A DNA stretch of 10,292 nt from Baffinella frigidus (taxonomy: Eukaryota > Cryptophyceae > Cryptomonadales > Baffinellaceae), in assembly GCA_026770585.1 (NCBI GenBank), contig MU646639.1, positions 280,287 to 290,578 on the forward strand. The letters run 5' to 3'. Shown here in pieces: positions 9,205 to 10,292 of this stretch. A program made the translations under genes and the position numbers. The notes beneath the pieces were generated by a model. That model saw nothing but the letters and a program-made list of their open reading frames with translations. It did not search any database and was not told the origin of the DNA. Within the stretch, counting starts at the first letter, position 1. Every line of letters begins with the position of its first letter.

Positions 9205-9397
9205 CTTAAAATGGGGTGAGGGGCAAAACGGCAAAAAATGATAAAATGCAGGATGCGTTTTTGGCTGCTTCTCAGAGTCCAAAACCTGACCTTTCGCTTG
9301 AGTAGTGATCGTTCTACCAATTCATCCAAGTGCGCCCTTCGAACGTCGTTGCTGACATAGGAAAATGTTCCCATTTTTTTAGGCCTTTTAGATAGGA
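9205..9397 (-). mobile_element. tRNA-derived SINE-like copy 2
   Basis: The A-box-like TGGATGAATTGG (9328-9317), then GTAGAACG shared exactly with copy 1, then a degenerate B box GGTTTTGGACT starting 42 nt on. The same head (AAAAGGCCT, TCCTATGTCAGCAA) and the same tail motif TTTTTTGCCGTTTTGCCCCT are present. The degenerate B box suggests an older copy. Confidence 0.58.
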
Positions 9398-9431
9398 ACT
9401 TTCCTATCGATTATCGTGTTTCTATCCTTCC

Positions 9432-9485
9432 AGATTTTTCATTGCCATCCAGTAGTTTGGATAATAAAATGGTTCTCAATGAGAG
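9432..9485 (+). mobile_element. Possible remnant of the MITE-B right arm
   Basis: TTTCATTGCCA followed at the right distance by AAAATGGTTCTCAATGAGAG resembles the 3' arm of the elements at 3445-3593 and 5499-5647. The left arm is missing. Confidence 0.4.
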
Positions 9486-9495
9486 GGCTGGTACG

Positions 9496-9547
9496 TACCC
9501 CCGATACAGTAGACCATTTCGAATCCACCCCCGATTCAGCCGACCAA
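9496..9547 (+). repeat. Short direct repeat ACCCCCGATwCAGyMGACCA
   Basis: Two copies of about 20 bp at 30-bp spacing, starting at about 9497 and 9527, differing at three positions. No gene context. Confidence 0.55.
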
Positions 9548-9602
9548 CACCTCTTTTCACGAGGAGAGCAAGCCACTCAGTGGACCACGGATCTTTCACA
9601 AC

Positions 9603-9739
9603 CCACCGATTCTGGGAGGCACGTGATCAGTGAACTTGCCCCACGGGACGCAACCTCACGGCCTTTTCTGGTACAAATTTGATCACGTGACCCCCAGAAT
9701 CTGTGGCCACTACAAGTCTCTCTAAAGAGAATTGTAGTG
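9603..9739. repeat. Inverted repeat with G-box cores and an adjoining hairpin
   Basis: Arms 9603-9629 and 9680-9706 (27 bp) match at 24 positions and contain CACGTGATCA. The 50-bp centre includes GGTACAAATTTG. Immediately after it, CACTACAA (9708-9715) and TTGTAGTG (9732-9739) form a second hairpin. It may be another small transposon-like element. CACGTG is a common bHLH/bZIP core, but no promoter is evident. Confidence 0.6.
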
Positions 9740-10120
9740 CACTGTGTGGTATGCTGACACGATGCGGTGCAACGGCAGGCTGTGCGCGTGGACGAGGGCT
9801 GCAAGCTCGAAGAAAAGGGCAACAAAATGCTCTAGCTGCCTTGACAGTCAAGATGCGGCGGGCGCCTCGGATATTGTGTAAGATGGGCTACGAGTCACGT
9901 CTTCCCCGGATATAACGTGACCAACCATTGCCGACTTTTGGCGTGTTTCTTACGAAACAATTGAATAATTGAATTTAGGAACGTTCCCTGTAGTGTTCTG
10001 AGTGGAGTCAAGATGTGGGCGTCGCCTCGGATATTGTGTAAGATAGGCCCGCCACGGGTGTGATAGAAAAATAGGCCCGCCTCGGAATGAAGTTGCCCGA
10101 ATCGAGATCGATAACGCAAC
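9740..10120 (+). repeat. Intergenic stretch with a 42-bp direct repeat
   Basis: GTCAAGATG...CGCCTCGGATATTGTGTA...GGC occurs at 9847-9888 and 10007-10048 (37 of 42 identical). TAGGCCCGCC is also repeated at 10045 and about 10071. No convincing gene: the frames crossing it lack pattern and would run through the repeats. Confidence 0.6.
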
Positions 10121-10158
10121 TCTCTCTCTCTCTCGCTCGATCGCTCGCTCTGTCTCTG
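10121..10158 (+). repeat. Short CT/CGCT microsatellite
   Basis: CTCTCTCTCTCTCTCGCTCG with further TCGCTCGCTCTGTCTC, similar in unit mix to the repeat at 1408-1490. The remaining sequence to 10292 shows nothing recognisable. Confidence 0.7.
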
Positions 10159-10292
10159 GTTGACTGATCGCGTGGTTGGCTGATCGTGGATGGTCAAAAG
10201 TTACCGCGGAACCTTGCGCCACTTGTAGTGACCACGTTTGCCAAAGGTGGATCCCGAAATGACCTCTCTCGGGAAAAACCAAGGGGGGAGGG

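Noticed and set aside
9411-10282. Several 60-110 codon frames on both strands in the 3' flank
   Set aside because: They overlap one another, run through inverted and direct repeats and lack family resemblance.

Overview
This is eukaryotic nuclear DNA, probably from a photosynthetic protist or alga. The evidence is one GT-AG intron-rich gene, many arrays related to the plant/algal telomere heptamer CCCTAAA (also used by dinoflagellates and others), small hairpin (MITE-like) elements and two tRNA-derived SINE-like copies. I cannot name the species. There is no sign of bacterial operons, and the long open frames are artefacts of simple repeats.

The main content is one plus-strand gene that no long open frame shows. 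Fifteen short exons (54-129 nt) run from 159 to a TAG stop at 8644-8646. Each is bounded by AG and GT and all 14 junction phases agree. Together they encode 1260 nt, or 419 residues plus stop. The 5' end lies outside the window. The protein is a right-handed parallel beta-helix of roughly 17 coils of about 23 residues (pattern GNTI...AGIxV...N). The coils alternate strictly between two turn types, which gives a 46-residue super-repeat like that of the CASH/PbH1 region of FBXO11-type proteins. No enzyme motif is visible, so a binding or scaffold role is more likely than catalysis.

The introns are as unusual as the gene. Eleven of the fifteen acceptor sites are preceded by degenerate telomere-like heptamers. 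Most of these arrays have their own dominant variant (CCCCTAA, CCCTGAA, CCCTCAA, CCATAAA, CCCCAAA, CCACAAA), with the C-rich strand in the sense orientation. Introns 2 and 10 are almost nothing but such arrays. Four hairpin elements of 148-150 bp sit in introns 1, 8 and 9; two of them belong to one family. Six exons (5, 7, 9, 11, 12, 14) have damaged copies of their own edges in the neighbouring intron. At several of these, the original and its copy bracket a shared short repeat, which suggests insertion with duplication of the target. Exon 9 also has an inverted copy that could pair across its own splice donor.

After the stop codon (8647-10292) I see no convincing gene. The region holds two minus-strand SINE-like copies (about 8935-9137 and 9205-9397), a probable remnant of the intron hairpin family, a G-box-containing inverted repeat, a 42-bp direct repeat and a CT microsatellite.
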